64,000 bases of DNA from a virus: positions 99,760 through 163,759 of the IMG/VR virus record IMGVR_UViG_3300030419_007436; one strand, written 5' to 3'. A model generated the notes under the pieces. It did no database searches and was not told the origin of the DNA. It saw only the letters and a list, made by a program, of their open reading frames with translations. The position numbers were made by a program, and so were the translations under genes. Positions 1 to 6,798 of this stretch are shown piece by piece; within the stretch, counting starts at the first letter, position 1, and each line of letters starts with the position of its first letter.

Positions 1-159
1 GCATGCTTCAACGAAACGCTGCTTGTTGAAACGAGGATTGGTTTCAGATAGTTTCTGTGCGAAGCTAACCGCAAGTTCTTGAATAACGCAGCGGTTCATC
101 GGAGATGTGCTGCTGGCTTTGAGTACGTCTGCAATAAGTTGAAAATCTTTACGAGTCAT
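1..159 (-). CDS. Small conserved phage protein (3' end outside window)
   Basis: Starts at the ATG at 159 and runs off the window, so only the first 53 codons are present. It begins MTRKDFQLIADVLK and continues with an NPRFNKQRFVEAC-like tail. This resembles a short family of unknown function seen in many phages (family recalled, not searched). An AAAGGA ribosome site lies just upstream, and the promoter at 191-219 reads straight into it. No function can be given. Confidence 0.8.
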   Translation of the reverse strand, partial: MTRKDFQLIADVLKASSTSPMNRCVIQELAVSFAQKLSETNPRFNKQRFVEAC

Positions 160-190
160 TTTGAATCCTTTTTTAATTTGTTATGTATGT

Positions 191-219
191 ATTATCTCAT
201 GAATTGCGGTGTTTGTCAA
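191..219 (-). promoter_or_regulatory. Sigma70-type promoter, early class
   Basis: TTGACA at 214-219, 17 bp spacer, GATAAT at 191-196 preceded by TGA (extended -10). It fires into the small gene at 1-159. Confidence 0.75.
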
Positions 220-227
220 GAAGTTTT

Positions 228-320
228 TTACTTTTTTTTATCTTTCAACAGTTCTGCTATCACAAAAAGGGCAGTCCAAACAAACAAAACTAACACTGTG
301 ATTTTATTGAGTCTGTCCAC
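228..320 (-). CDS. Micro membrane protein, 30 aa
   Basis: A GTG-start ORF with a strong GGAGG site six bases upstream. It encodes 30 residues: a short basic N-terminus (DRLNK), one hydrophobic stretch of about 17 residues (ITVLVLFVWTALFVIAEL) and a lysine tail. That is the layout of a single-pass small membrane protein. It overlaps the 3' end of the upstream gene (304-471), suggesting translational coupling. It resembles the 28-residue membrane ORF at 1520-1606. Function unknown; a chance ORF cannot be excluded, but the ribosome site argues against it. Confidence 0.5.
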   Translation of the reverse strand: MDRLNKITVLVLFVWTALFVIAELLKDKKK

Positions 321-471
321 CAATAACCTCCAAATACTCCGCACTGAGCCATATTGGTTCAGCATCACCAACCAGTAAGACTTGGGCATTGAAGTGGCCA
401 CCTCGCGTGACCAAGCCATACCTGCAAGTATCATGTCTGGTGGTATATTTTACCAAATCACCGGGCTGCAC
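304..471 (-). CDS. GDLV-family small protein, paralogue 1 (55 aa)
   Basis: GTG start at 471, embedded in the last codons of the upstream paralogue (458-643). The protein begins (V/M)QPGDLVKYT and ends near YLEVIGGQTQ. It belongs to a family of 55-70 residue proteins in this window with N-terminal M-[QEK]-x-GD-[LI]-V and usually C-terminal LE[LV]IS-type ends. The composition suggests a small beta-barrel (SH3-like) fold, but that is inference. Function unknown. Confidence 0.7.
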   Translation of the reverse strand: MQPGDLVKYTTRHDTCRYGLVTRGGHFNAQVLLVGDAEPIWLSAEYLEVIGGQTQ

Positions 472-643
472 TGATTAGCTCCAATTGGTGCTCTCGAAAG
501 AAGACCTCTGCATCCCAGCCATAACCTCTGCCCATAAGAACTTCGTAAATCACAGTCCATCGTCGAGAATGGTCTACTTTTGTGATGATGCCTGTAGGCT
601 TTCCATCAACAATTAATACTTTTACTAAATCACCGACTTGCAC
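458..643 (-). CDS. GDLV-family small protein, paralogue 2 (61 aa)
   Basis: GTG start at 643. The protein begins MQVGDLVKVLIVDGKPTGII and ends HQLELISAAR. Its last six codons and stop contain, in another frame, the start of the next paralogue (304-471). Its own start likewise lies inside the end of the paralogue at 630-797. GIITKVD is a recurring GI[VI]T-x-VD element of the family. Function unknown; translation is probably coupled along the array. Confidence 0.8.
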   Translation of the reverse strand: MQVGDLVKVLIVDGKPTGIITKVDHSRRWTVIYEVLMGRGYGWDAEVFFREHQLELISAAR

Positions 644-797
644 TTATCACCTTCAAATGTTTCTTTGCAAACAGTTCAACTTTGTTAGTGCCCAGCCATA
701 TCACTTCTGCGCTAATAGGAGTATACCAGCCAACAATAATTGCTGTCGGGCGTTGACCTTCTCCATATGTCCTCTCGACCAGATCACCGACTTGCAT
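630..797 (-). CDS. GDLV-family small protein, paralogue 3 (55 aa)
   Basis: I place the start at the ATG at 797, where MQVGDLVERT aligns with the other paralogues. An AAGGAG site lies about 13 bases upstream, inside the end of the MGYRSEV gene. Longer in-frame versions starting upstream would be shadows of that gene. It ends HLKVISASR, and the DNA coding ISASR-stop also encodes the start of the next family member. Function unknown. Confidence 0.75.
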   Translation of the reverse strand: MQVGDLVERTYGEGQRPTAIIVGWYTPISAEVIWLGTNKVELFAKKHLKVISASR

Positions 798-798
798 C

Positions 799-1182
799 TT
801 AATAACAAAGGCTCCTTTCCATGTGAATGTCGCCGTAGTGCAATTCTCCCCTGCTGTCGCAGTCGTCATACTCTTCACCTAGGCGGACAAAGCGCACATG
901 ATTGCCCTGCCACTCATTTTCTGGAAGTTCAAACCCTTCAATCCCATCACCTTCAGCCTCTTGAATAAATTCATTGATAGCTTGAATCTCTGGATAGCTA
1001 TCGTACCATTTTATACCTCCCCAAGTAACGAGCAACGTACCTTCATTGTTATAGTTCTGGTCAAGATGGTCATGATGTTTGAAAATTAATGAGCGTGTCT
1101 CTGGCTCTTTCGCCAAGACAGCAAGAAAATGTGGCATGATTTGTTTACTGATTGCTAACACTACTTCTGAACGATAACCCAT
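799..1182 (-). CDS. Conserved phage protein beginning MGYRSEV (127 aa)
   Basis: A soluble acidic protein with the N-terminus MGYRSEVVLAI, which I recognise from a family of about 120-130 residue phage proteins of unknown function. Aromatic and acidic blocks (WGGIKWYDSYPEI, RFVRLGEEYDDCDSRG) recur in that family. The start has a CGGAGAA ribosome site and follows a 140-base leader from the promoter at 1329-1357. It heads the transcript that includes three GDLV paralogues. Confidence 0.75.
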   Translation of the reverse strand: MGYRSEVVLAISKQIMPHFLAVLAKEPETRSLIFKHHDHLDQNYNNEGTLLVTWGGIKWYDSYPEIQAINEFIQEAEGDGIEGFELPENEWQGNHVRFVRLGEEYDDCDSRGELHYGDIHMERSLCY

Positions 1183-1328
1183 TTATTTTCTCCGTTGTTT
1201 GTGGGCTAATAAGATTGTTTTCTACACGTGCTGGGGGCGAGGTCAGCTTCTAGTCCTTCAACTGTGCGTTGTTGGCACGCCCTATGTTCACAATTTCATC
1301 TTCATGCTCCTCGACTGTTTCTATAGGT
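1183..1328 (-). promoter_or_regulatory. Long untranslated leader with a five-codon mini-ORF
   Basis: About 146 bases lie between the promoter -10 box (1329-1334) and the MGYRSEV start. I see no full gene. A GAGGAG site is followed by ATG and four more codons before TGA, which could be a leader peptide or a fossil. Most other early promoters here have leaders of only 10-40 bases, so this one is unusual. Confidence 0.3.
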
Positions 1329-1357
1329 ATTATCTCAAATATTGGGAGGTTTGTCAA
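1329..1357 (-). promoter_or_regulatory. Sigma70-type promoter, early class
   Basis: TTGACA at 1352-1357, 17 bp spacer, GATAAT at 1329-1334 with TGA before it. It lies immediately after the stop of the gene at 1359-1520 and drives the MGYRSEV/GDLV transcript. Confidence 0.75.
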
Positions 1358-1358
1358 G

Positions 1359-1520
1359 CTATTTCTTTGCTTTTTTTGCTTTTTTTGCTTTTTTTCGCCG
1401 TGGTTTTCCCCATGCGCTGATGGCTACATAATCTGGGCCACGCTCATCTTTGGGAAGCAGCGTAACGCCATTTTCCTTAATAAAATCATTGATTTGTAGC
1501 AATTCTTCTTCTCTCGTCAT
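1359..1520 (-). CDS. Small basic-tailed phage protein (53 aa)
   Basis: Start chosen at the ATG at 1520, which has an AAAAGGAG site; it overlaps the stop of the upstream micro-ORF as TAATG. The N-terminal half is acidic (TREEELLQINDFIKE) and likely helical. The C-terminus ends in an alanine-lysine repeat (three KKA units), which could bind nucleic acid or another polyanion. Function unknown. Confidence 0.65.
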   Translation of the reverse strand: MTREEELLQINDFIKENGVTLLPKDERGPDYVAISAWGKPRRKKAKKAKKAKK

Positions 1521-1606
1521 TATTTTCTCCTTTTTATCGACGATTCCTCGTTCCACACAAACAACACCAATCCCACGACTGGTATCAGTAGACCGAATAA
1601 TTCCAT
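1520..1606 (-). CDS. Micro membrane protein, 28 aa
   Basis: ATG at 1606 overlaps the stop of the upstream gene (TAATG), and its own stop overlaps the next start the same way. It encodes a single hydrophobic helix (LFGLLIPVVGLVLFVW) and a short charged tail (NEESSIKRRK). Translation would depend on coupling, since no good separate ribosome site is visible. It resembles the 30-residue protein at 228-320. Function unknown. Confidence 0.5.
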   Translation of the reverse strand: MELFGLLIPVVGLVLFVWNEESSIKRRK

Positions 1607-1863
1607 TAATCTTTTTTCTCGCACGCCATGCAGTGGCAACCGGGATTGGGACAGTTTTCTTTCATGCTGTCGCGCAACTCTGCTGACCACTCGAATGAAT
1701 CTTTGAAGTCGTCCCATGTTTCGTCAAAGATGTCCGGTGCATGCCGATAATCATCGACAAACTGGGTGATGACGTATTCTTCCAAGTCCTCGCGACTCCA
1801 ACCGCTAAGAATTTTAGATGCTAGTTCATATCTATTATTATCATTGTTGTCAGGATATGCCAT
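1606..1863 (-). CDS. Acidic hypothetical protein with C-terminal cysteine cluster (85 aa)
   Basis: ATG at 1863 overlaps the stop of the VWA gene (TAATG). The body is very acidic (EDLEEYVITQFVDDYR, FDETWDDFKDSFEW). It ends CPNPGCHCMACEKK, a Cys-x4-Cys-x-Cys-x2-Cys group that could bind a metal. Translational coupling to the VWA-metallopeptidase gene hints at a linked job, but nothing more can be said. Confidence 0.65.
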   Translation of the reverse strand: MAYPDNNDNNRYELASKILSGWSREDLEEYVITQFVDDYRHAPDIFDETWDDFKDSFEWSAELRDSMKENCPNPGCHCMACEKKD

Positions 1864-3077
1864 TAGTCTGTCCCCTCAATAGCCAAGACTCGTTCATTAG
1901 TTTTGAACCACGGGTGCCGTGCATAATATGCTGTAGTCATCCACATCCGTTGACACTTAGATGCTTTTGGCTTTGGTGCCATCATGTCAGTCAAGACAAT
2001 ATGCCCATCGAACCCATGCTTGTTCACATATGCAGTAGGAGCATCAAAGCAAGTTCCACCAGAGAGCACTCGCTCCCATTTTTTGTTCTCGCCTTTCTTC
2101 CAGTCGTAGACCTTATCTTCAAACACCTCTGTGTCGAACGGTACCACGGTAAACGAGGCCAGTTTAGCAAGTTTATTCAACTCGCCAAAGAACGCTGCAA
2201 GCATGCTATCGCTCACCGAACCTGATTGGTCAATGCTGATAGCAATGCGAGCCTGACGTGTTACTTTTTTGCCAGAGTGAATGTAGGCGTAGCGTTTGTT
2301 CAGTCGTTTGACCGTGCTGCGCTTAGATGCGCGCCGTGAGGTTTTGACGAAGTAGCGCAGAACCTTTTTCCAATCTACTTTGGTGGACAGCTTTTCAATA
2401 ATTTCACGCTTCACCGATGCACTGACGCTGCCCCATCCACTTCCTTGTTGCGCTTCTTTCGCTGCCTCTTTGATATGCTCTTTGACGCGCTCTTTCGCAA
2501 TCTCGCTGGTCGTGGTGTCTGTCTCACCCCACTCCTGATGGCTGTCTAAGCCATTGTCTTCTGGCAGCTTATTGTCATCACCCTCTTCGCCGCCGCCTTG
2601 ACTCTCGCCGCCTTTGTCTTTTTGTTTTTCTTCTTCTCGCTTTTGTTTAATAAGCCTCAAATATGCTTCGGCAGACAGGCCCGACTCAAACTCAGCGAAC
2701 GGACCTTTACCGGGAACACATGCGCTTTCAGGCAACCCACTGATGTGACTGTTGATTGAAAGGTCTGCCGCAATGTTCCAATCACGAGTCATGGCACCGT
2801 CAGGAAGACGGCTTGTCACGTGCTCGAAAATCAAGTGATAAAACTCGTGGATAAGAACAGCCTTGCGCTCTGCGTCAGTGAGTCCCTCAAAGAAATTGGG
2901 GTTATAGAACAACTCGTAGCGAGCCGTATCAGGATTAACACGCACACCAGCAGTGGGTACGGCAGTGCTTACGCATTTTGTAATACGACGCGAAAGGGAT
3001 GCAAAGAACGGCTCATCCATGAGTAGGCGAGCCGTGTGCATGTTCAAATCAAAACTTTTGTTTTTCGTGTTTTCCAT
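1863..3077 (-). CDS. VWA-domain protein with zinc metallopeptidase-like N-terminus
   Basis: The N-terminal part (about 1-150) holds HEFYH at 77-81 followed by EH, a zinc-binding HExxH pattern as in the putative metallopeptidase domain that pairs with VWA-like domains. A low-complexity KE/GGE linker spans roughly 145-190. The C-terminal part has a VWA-type fold with a MIDAS motif, DQSGSVS, near residue 285. The next gene upstream is a MoxR-type AAA+ ATPase, the usual partner of such proteins in bacteria. The pair may remodel or mature a protein complex; the target is unknown. It has its own promoter at 3084-3112. Confidence 0.8.
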   Translation of the reverse strand: MENTKNKSFDLNMHTARLLMDEPFFASLSRRITKCVSTAVPTAGVRVNPDTARYELFYNPNFFEGLTDAERKAVLIHEFYHLIFEHVTSRLPDGAMTRDWNIAADLSINSHISGLPESACVPGKGPFAEFESGLSAEAYLRLIKQKREEEKQKDKGGESQGGGEEGDDNKLPEDNGLDSHQEWGETDTTTSEIAKERVKEHIKEAAKEAQQGSGWGSVSASVKREIIEKLSTKVDWKKVLRYFVKTSRRASKRSTVKRLNKRYAYIHSGKKVTRQARIAISIDQSGSVSDSMLAAFFGELNKLAKLASFTVVPFDTEVFEDKVYDWKKGENKKWERVLSGGTCFDAPTAYVNKHGFDGHIVLTDMMAPKPKASKCQRMWMTTAYYARHPWFKTNERVLAIEGTD

Positions 3078-3083
3078 GCTATA

Positions 3084-3112
3084 ATTATCTCACACGTGAA
3101 CGAATTTGTCAA
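3084..3112 (-). promoter_or_regulatory. Sigma70-type promoter, early class
   Basis: TTGACA at 3107-3112, 17 bp spacer, GATAAT at 3084-3089 preceded by TGA. It lies between the terminator hairpin of the MoxR gene and the VWA gene it drives. Confidence 0.75.
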
Positions 3113-3151
3113 GAAAAAAGTGAAGCTCCACCCATTTTTTTTGGGTGGAGC
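3113..3151 (-). terminator. Hairpin terminator after MoxR-type gene
   Basis: A 10-bp perfect stem (GCTCCACCCA at 3125-3134 with TGGGTGGAGC at 3142-3151) is followed on the minus strand by TTCACTTTTTT. It sits just after the stop at 3160 and just before the next promoter, separating the two transcripts. Confidence 0.65.
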
Positions 3152-3159
3152 GTGTTTTA

Positions 3160-4242
3160 TTAGTCTGTCTGGTTGCCAGTCAGAATTTCAACGATGTAAG
3201 AAGAAACCTTTGTGCCGTTGTTGGCAGTGGCACTATGAAGCCCAGTGGTGTTCTCCAGTACATCGCCTTTGCCCACCAAGGTCCACAGCTTCATGAACGC
3301 CTCGGACGGAAGGGTCACTGAATAGTTCGCCAAGTTTTGAACTTGTTCCTTTGGAAGTACCGTGGCAAATGTGTCCTTTGCTTCCATCTTCTCGATGAGA
3401 GCACAGTGCTCATTCAAGTCAAAGTTGGTGGTAGCGTCCACATTACCTTCAACCAATACCTCTTCGACCGTCACGACTCGCTCATAATTCTTTACGAAGT
3501 CGTTGAAAGCCACCGCAGCCTCAAAACCAACAAAGGCTGTAGAAAGGTTGAAAAGAAGAGGCGAAGCCTCTTCCACTGCTTCTGCCTGCACCAAACAATC
3601 ATTCAGGCGTTTCCATGAGCGACGAGAGGGATAAACCTTGTTTGGCTCGAAATCATCTTTGTGGTCAAGATGGTTGCGGTTCTGATTAACAAAATCCCAG
3701 ACAATGCCATGCACGTTAGTTTTTGCCCAATCAAGCCAGTCTTCAACAGAAGGCTCAACATCGAAAACCGTGTAACGGTCAAGCTCCGCTGGGTCCATTT
3801 CATTGACCTGATATTGGTCCCCATGCTCTCCACCGTTCACAGCAGCAATAACAATAGTTTCCTCGTGCAGAACCCAGCCAGCAATTTTTCGGCTGTCGGT
3901 CAACTCAAAGATGCCCTGCCGTACCTCAGTTGTCGCACGGTCAACTTCATCCAAGAAGAGGACCACAGGCTCAGTACAAGCCTGAATTAGCCAAGAGAAA
4001 GGCCGGAAAACAGAAGCCTGTTCGCCATTGACTTCAACCAACTCAGGCGAAGGCATACCTAACAAATCACCCTCGGTCATCTGAGATGCACGACGCTCCA
4101 CGACAGGCAGACCCATGCTCTCGGCTACTTGATAAACAACCTCGGACTTGCCGACGCCGTGGCGACCACGGAGTAGGATGGGTTTGCGAACTGCGATGAC
4201 GTGGGGTGCACAGGAAAGAAATGTTTTGAAGTCGATTGCCAT
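3160..4242 (-). CDS. MoxR-type AAA+ ATPase
   Basis: Walker A GRHGVGKS at 26-33 and Walker B VVLFLDEVD at 93-101 define an AAA+ ATPase. The spacing and the DEVDRA and ELTD elements match the MoxR/RavA group. Length 360 fits a single AAA+ module with a helical C-terminus. MoxR proteins act as chaperone-like ATPases with VWA partners, and the next gene downstream encodes one. An AAAGGAG site precedes the ATG, and the promoter at 4281-4309 drives it. Confidence 0.85.
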   Translation of the reverse strand: MAIDFKTFLSCAPHVIAVRKPILLRGRHGVGKSEVVYQVAESMGLPVVERRASQMTEGDLLGMPSPELVEVNGEQASVFRPFSWLIQACTEPVVLFLDEVDRATTEVRQGIFELTDSRKIAGWVLHEETIVIAAVNGGEHGDQYQVNEMDPAELDRYTVFDVEPSVEDWLDWAKTNVHGIVWDFVNQNRNHLDHKDDFEPNKVYPSRRSWKRLNDCLVQAEAVEEASPLLFNLSTAFVGFEAAVAFNDFVKNYERVVTVEEVLVEGNVDATTNFDLNEHCALIEKMEAKDTFATVLPKEQVQNLANYSVTLPSEAFMKLWTLVGKGDVLENTTGLHSATANNGTKVSSYIVEILTGNQTD

Positions 4243-4280
4243 GTTTTAAGCTCCTTTGTTTTCCGACCTTTCTGTATATA

Positions 4281-4309
4281 ATTATCTCACAAGGAAAGGA
4301 AATTGTCAA
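4281..4309 (-). promoter_or_regulatory. Sigma70-type promoter, early class
   Basis: TTGACA at 4304-4309, 17 bp spacer, GATAAT at 4281-4286 preceded by TGA. It drives the MoxR-type ATPase gene. Confidence 0.75.
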
Positions 4310-4335
4310 GTGTTTTTTTGTTTTTTTTTGTTTTT

Positions 4336-4971
4336 TTAGTCCAAATAATAGCGAGAAACATACCAGTGACCATTAGCCCTCTGAAGGTCATCAATTTCAC
4401 TTAGGGTGCCTTTGTCACTGCTATCGAACCAGCCCTCTGGAATTCCAAAATCAACCGCACTAGAAGAAACTGGCCCAACCACTGAGAGAATATCGTTTGC
4501 AGAGGTACAGTATCCACCGTCACCTGTTTTCATCATTCGATAAAGAATAAAGTCGCGGTGGCCTCGATTTGGGAACTGTTCCAACAGAAACCCGTTGTCT
4601 ACTCGAATCTTTTGCCACTGGATCCGTTCCACCATCGCTGTCGAATCGCCGTGATTCCAATGGGTTACAGTAAAAAGTGCGCCCGGTGCAAGGCCCTGTT
4701 CTTGAAGATAATTATAGACTTGTGCACGCATGCGTATATTCTTTATCATTAGCCCTTCGCGGTCTTGTTTCAAAGCTGGGCATGTCCTGCGAGTGTGGCC
4801 GGTTTCCTCACAATAACCACATTTTCGACCTCGACTCTTGCGCTGTTGGTCACGGCGTGCTTCATAGCTGTCAGGGTTTCTCTGAATGTACTCCTTTCTG
4901 TCGGGGCATCCGTTTTTGTTGTGTCCCGTCTTGTAACACCAACTGCAAGTAACTGTATTGTTCCAACTCAA
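4336..4971 (-). CDS. Double CCHC zinc-knuckle protein (211 aa)
   Basis: Two zinc knuckles with the pattern C-x2-C-x4-H-x4-C are plain: CSWCYKTGHNKNGC near residues 9-22 and CGYCEETGHTRRTC near 52-65, separated by a basic linker. Such knuckles bind single-stranded nucleic acid in retroviral nucleocapsids and eukaryotic RNA-binding proteins. The remaining 140 residues form an unrecognised domain. The start is a TTG with an AAAGGAG site; no ATG fits. The promoter at 5002-5030 serves it. RNA or ssDNA binding is inference. Confidence 0.75.
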   Translation of the reverse strand: MSWNNTVTCSWCYKTGHNKNGCPDRKEYIQRNPDSYEARRDQQRKSRGRKCGYCEETGHTRRTCPALKQDREGLMIKNIRMRAQVYNYLQEQGLAPGALFTVTHWNHGDSTAMVERIQWQKIRVDNGFLLEQFPNRGHRDFILYRMMKTGDGGYCTSANDILSVVGPVSSSAVDFGIPEGWFDSSDKGTLSEIDDLQRANGHWYVSRYYLD

Positions 4972-5001
4972 TGTTTTCTCCTTTTCATTAAGTCCATGTG
5001 T

Positions 5002-5030
5002 ATTATCTCAAATATTTAGTGATTTGTCAA
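5002..5030 (-). promoter_or_regulatory. Sigma70-type promoter, early class
   Basis: TTGACA at 5025-5030, 17 bp spacer, GATAAT at 5002-5007 preceded by TGA. Upstream bases AACTTC are shared with the promoters at 191-219 and 5491-5519. Confidence 0.75.
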
Positions 5031-5036
5031 GAAGTT

Positions 5037-5333
5037 TTATGCGCCAATGTGCGAAGTGTCAGCGGTCCAGTCCACTTTTTTGACTGGCTCGCTCTCATGC
5101 AACTGTGTGGGTTCAATGCTGAAAAACTCTGTTTCACCACTGATTTCGGTCCATGCTTGCCAAAGTTCAACATCGGTCAAATCGTTGCAACTATTATCAC
5201 GCCAATCTTCTAAAGTTTCGCGCATGACACTAATGCACCACTTTTTTGCACCTTCTCTTGTGGTATGCGCTGTGGTGTCCAGACCATGCTTGTGATCGTG
5301 CATTGCAAGAAAAATTGTTTTTGATTGTGGCAT
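5037..5333 (-). CDS. Hypothetical protein (98 aa)
   Basis: I start it at the ATG at 5333 (MPQSKTIFLAMHDHKHG), which has a GGAG site within the end of the upstream 41-codon gene; a longer version would overlap that gene fully. The sequence includes HDHKHG near the N-terminus and a helical middle (KKWCISVMRETLEDWRDN). It looks like a soluble early protein. Function unknown. Confidence 0.6.
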   Translation of the reverse strand: MPQSKTIFLAMHDHKHGLDTTAHTTREGAKKWCISVMRETLEDWRDNSCNDLTDVELWQAWTEISGETEFFSIEPTQLHESEPVKKVDWTADTSHIGA

Positions 5334-5334
5334 A

Positions 5335-5460
5335 TTATTTACACTCCAACACGTCGTATTTACCAGTGAAAATGTTTTTGTCAATGACGGCATCGAGATT
5401 GTGTTTTTCGATATAATTCACGGCGTCTGTTACGAAAAGAAATGATGCTAGTGTTTTCAT
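5335..5460 (-). CDS. Short hypothetical protein (41 aa)
   Basis: ATG at 5460 has a strong AAAGGAG site and is the first start after the promoter at 5491-5519. It encodes 41 residues beginning MKTLASFLFVTDAVNYIEKH and ending KYDVLECK. Its stop is one base from the next start, so the two are co-translated. Function unknown. Confidence 0.6.
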   Translation of the reverse strand: MKTLASFLFVTDAVNYIEKHNLDAVIDKNIFTGKYDVLECK

Positions 5461-5490
5461 TTTGGCTCCTTTGCCATCGTTTCTATAAGT

Positions 5491-5519
5491 ATTATCTCAA
5501 ATTTTAAGGGAATTGTCAA
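5491..5519 (-). promoter_or_regulatory. Sigma70-type promoter, early class
   Basis: TTGACA at 5514-5519, 17 bp spacer, GATAAT at 5491-5496 preceded by TGA. It drives the two short genes at 5335-5460 and 5037-5333. Confidence 0.75.
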
Positions 5520-5539
5520 GAAGTTTTTTCACTTTTTTG

Positions 5540-6199
5540 CTAAAAAGGCACGTCGCTGTAAGTCTTTGTTTTCCGTTTCTTTTTAGAATTGGGCTTACAT
5601 TTTTTGATTTGACGTTCTTCAAAGACAAGAGGCATCGCGTCCCCATATGGCAAAACCTTATACTGCTTGCCGCCTTTCGCAGCCGAAACCACCTCGCTCA
5701 GTATTTCAAGCACCAAACAGGGTGTACCATCCAGCCGACGATTGGCGTATTCTAGCGCAGGTCCGCGGAGTACAACAGTCGAACCAACGGCGTAGAGAGG
5801 AGTCGCATGGAAAGTCTCCAGCACCTTTACGGCGTACTTGTTTTCACACATTTTTTTGTACGCTTGGCGAGTAGGAACAAATTCAGGATTTTCCAGCACT
5901 TTCATGGCCAAGCCAGTGAAATAGCCAGCATTTTTGTAATAGTGCGCGACAACGAGTGCCGACTCTCTGTATTGAGATTTGTAAAGTTGTGTCCAAGATT
6001 TAGCATCTTCAATAGCCTCTGGTGTGCATTTCACTTCGGACTTAGAAAAAATGTCAAGCTGCTTTTGAGACAAAGAGCCGCGGCGCGAAACCTGTTCTTG
6101 GATAGACTCCAAAAAACCTTTTTCCCAGTCGCTCAAAAGCGAACACTCAGCGTCTGTGTCTATGACATTTTGAATGCGAGCTAAAAGTTGTTCTTTCAA
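5540..6199 (-). CDS. Hypothetical protein with basic tail (219 aa)
   Basis: The N-terminal third has a pattern I have seen in phage and bacterial proteins of unknown role: LSDWEKGFLESI, then GSLSQKQLDIF. The middle is helical with aromatic residues. The C-terminus is strongly basic (KKCKPNSKKKRKTK), consistent with nucleic-acid binding. Its own promoter lies at 6229-6257. I cannot assign a function. Confidence 0.65.
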   Translation of the reverse strand: MKEQLLARIQNVIDTDAECSLLSDWEKGFLESIQEQVSRRGSLSQKQLDIFSKSEVKCTPEAIEDAKSWTQLYKSQYRESALVVAHYYKNAGYFTGLAMKVLENPEFVPTRQAYKKMCENKYAVKVLETFHATPLYAVGSTVVLRGPALEYANRRLDGTPCLVLEILSEVVSAAKGGKQYKVLPYGDAMPLVFEERQIKKCKPNSKKKRKTKTYSDVPF

Positions 6200-6228
6200 T
6201 GTGACGTTTCTCCATCGTGTTATAAGTA

Positions 6229-6257
6229 ATTATCCCACACAGTAAAGAAAAAGTCAA
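6229..6257 (-). promoter_or_regulatory. Sigma70-type promoter, early class
   Basis: TTGACT at 6252-6257 (one mismatch), 17 bp spacer, GATAAT at 6229-6234 preceded by TGG. It drives the 219-residue gene. Confidence 0.65.
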
Positions 6258-6283
6258 GAGAAAAATGAAAAAAAATGAAAAAA

Positions 6284-6472
6284 TTATGCCGGGGAGATAA
6301 CCTCAATAAATTCTCTACCCATTGGTGCTCTGTATCCTGTCAGTGGGCCGTTCAAGGATACCAGTGTCACGCAGTTTGGAAGCTCCGTTCCGCAGCTATG
6401 GGCGGTGAGCATCGCTATGATATAGACCCCTTTCCTTACGGGAAGTACCGTCACCAAATCACCGACTTGCAC
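6284..6472 (-). CDS. GDLV-family small protein, paralogue 4 (62 aa)
   Basis: GTG start at 6472, lying within the last codons of the upstream paralogue. It begins MQVGDLVTVLPVRKGVYIIA and ends EFIEVISPA. It is the last member of a three-gene nested array (6798 to 6284). Function unknown. Confidence 0.75.
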   Translation of the reverse strand: MQVGDLVTVLPVRKGVYIIAMLTAHSCGTELPNCVTLVSLNGPLTGYRAPMGREFIEVISPA

Positions 6473-6638
6473 TGATTACCTCCAAGTTGTCGCGATGATA
6501 CCAGTACGGCGCTTTATCGCGCTCAAGGGGAAATACGACTCCTATGAACGCACCCACATCAATTACAATTCCCATACCCTTCTTTTTCCACTGTGGGCCA
6601 AGATTCGCTCCATACCTCACTAAATCACCGACTTGCAC
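6459..6638 (-). CDS. GDLV-family small protein, paralogue 5 (59 aa)
   Basis: GTG at 6638 and TGA at 6459-6461 give 59 residues, from MQVGDLVRYGANLGPQ through GMGIVIDVG to NLEVISASR. Both ends are nested in neighbouring paralogues: the 14 bases at 6625-6638 are shared with the gene upstream and those at 6459-6472 with the gene downstream. The GIVIDVG block matches the GI[VI]T-x-VD element of the family. Confidence 0.75.
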   Translation of the reverse strand: MQVGDLVRYGANLGPQWKKKGMGIVIDVGAFIGVVFPLERDKAPYWYHRDNLEVISASR

Positions 6639-6798
6639 TGATTAGCTCCAAATTGCGCCGCTGAAACCACATGCTGTAGTCGGCACCGTTAAGCAGTGCG
6701 CGGATAGGGCCAATCGGGCGATTGTCCACTTCAGTTACAATTCCGTAATAAGCGCCACCATTTCCCCCAACATATTTAACTAAATCACCGACTTCCAT
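6625..6798 (-). CDS. GDLV-family small protein, paralogue 6 (57 aa)
   Basis: I choose the ATG at 6798 (MEVGDLVKYVGG), which aligns with the other members and has a GAGG site nearby; the upstream in-frame extension is hydrophobic and falls in AT-rich leader DNA. The protein carries GIVTEVD and ends RNLELISASR. It heads the three-gene nested array and follows the structured RNA at 6861-6976. Confidence 0.75.
   Translation of the reverse strand: MEVGDLVKYVGGNGGAYYGIVTEVDNRPIGPIRALLNGADYSMWFQRRNLELISASR

Noticed and set aside
228-434. A 68-codon version of the first micro membrane protein
   Set aside because: Its N-terminal part is an out-of-frame shadow of the GDLV gene at 304-471; only the last 30 codons have a good start (GGAGG then GTG).
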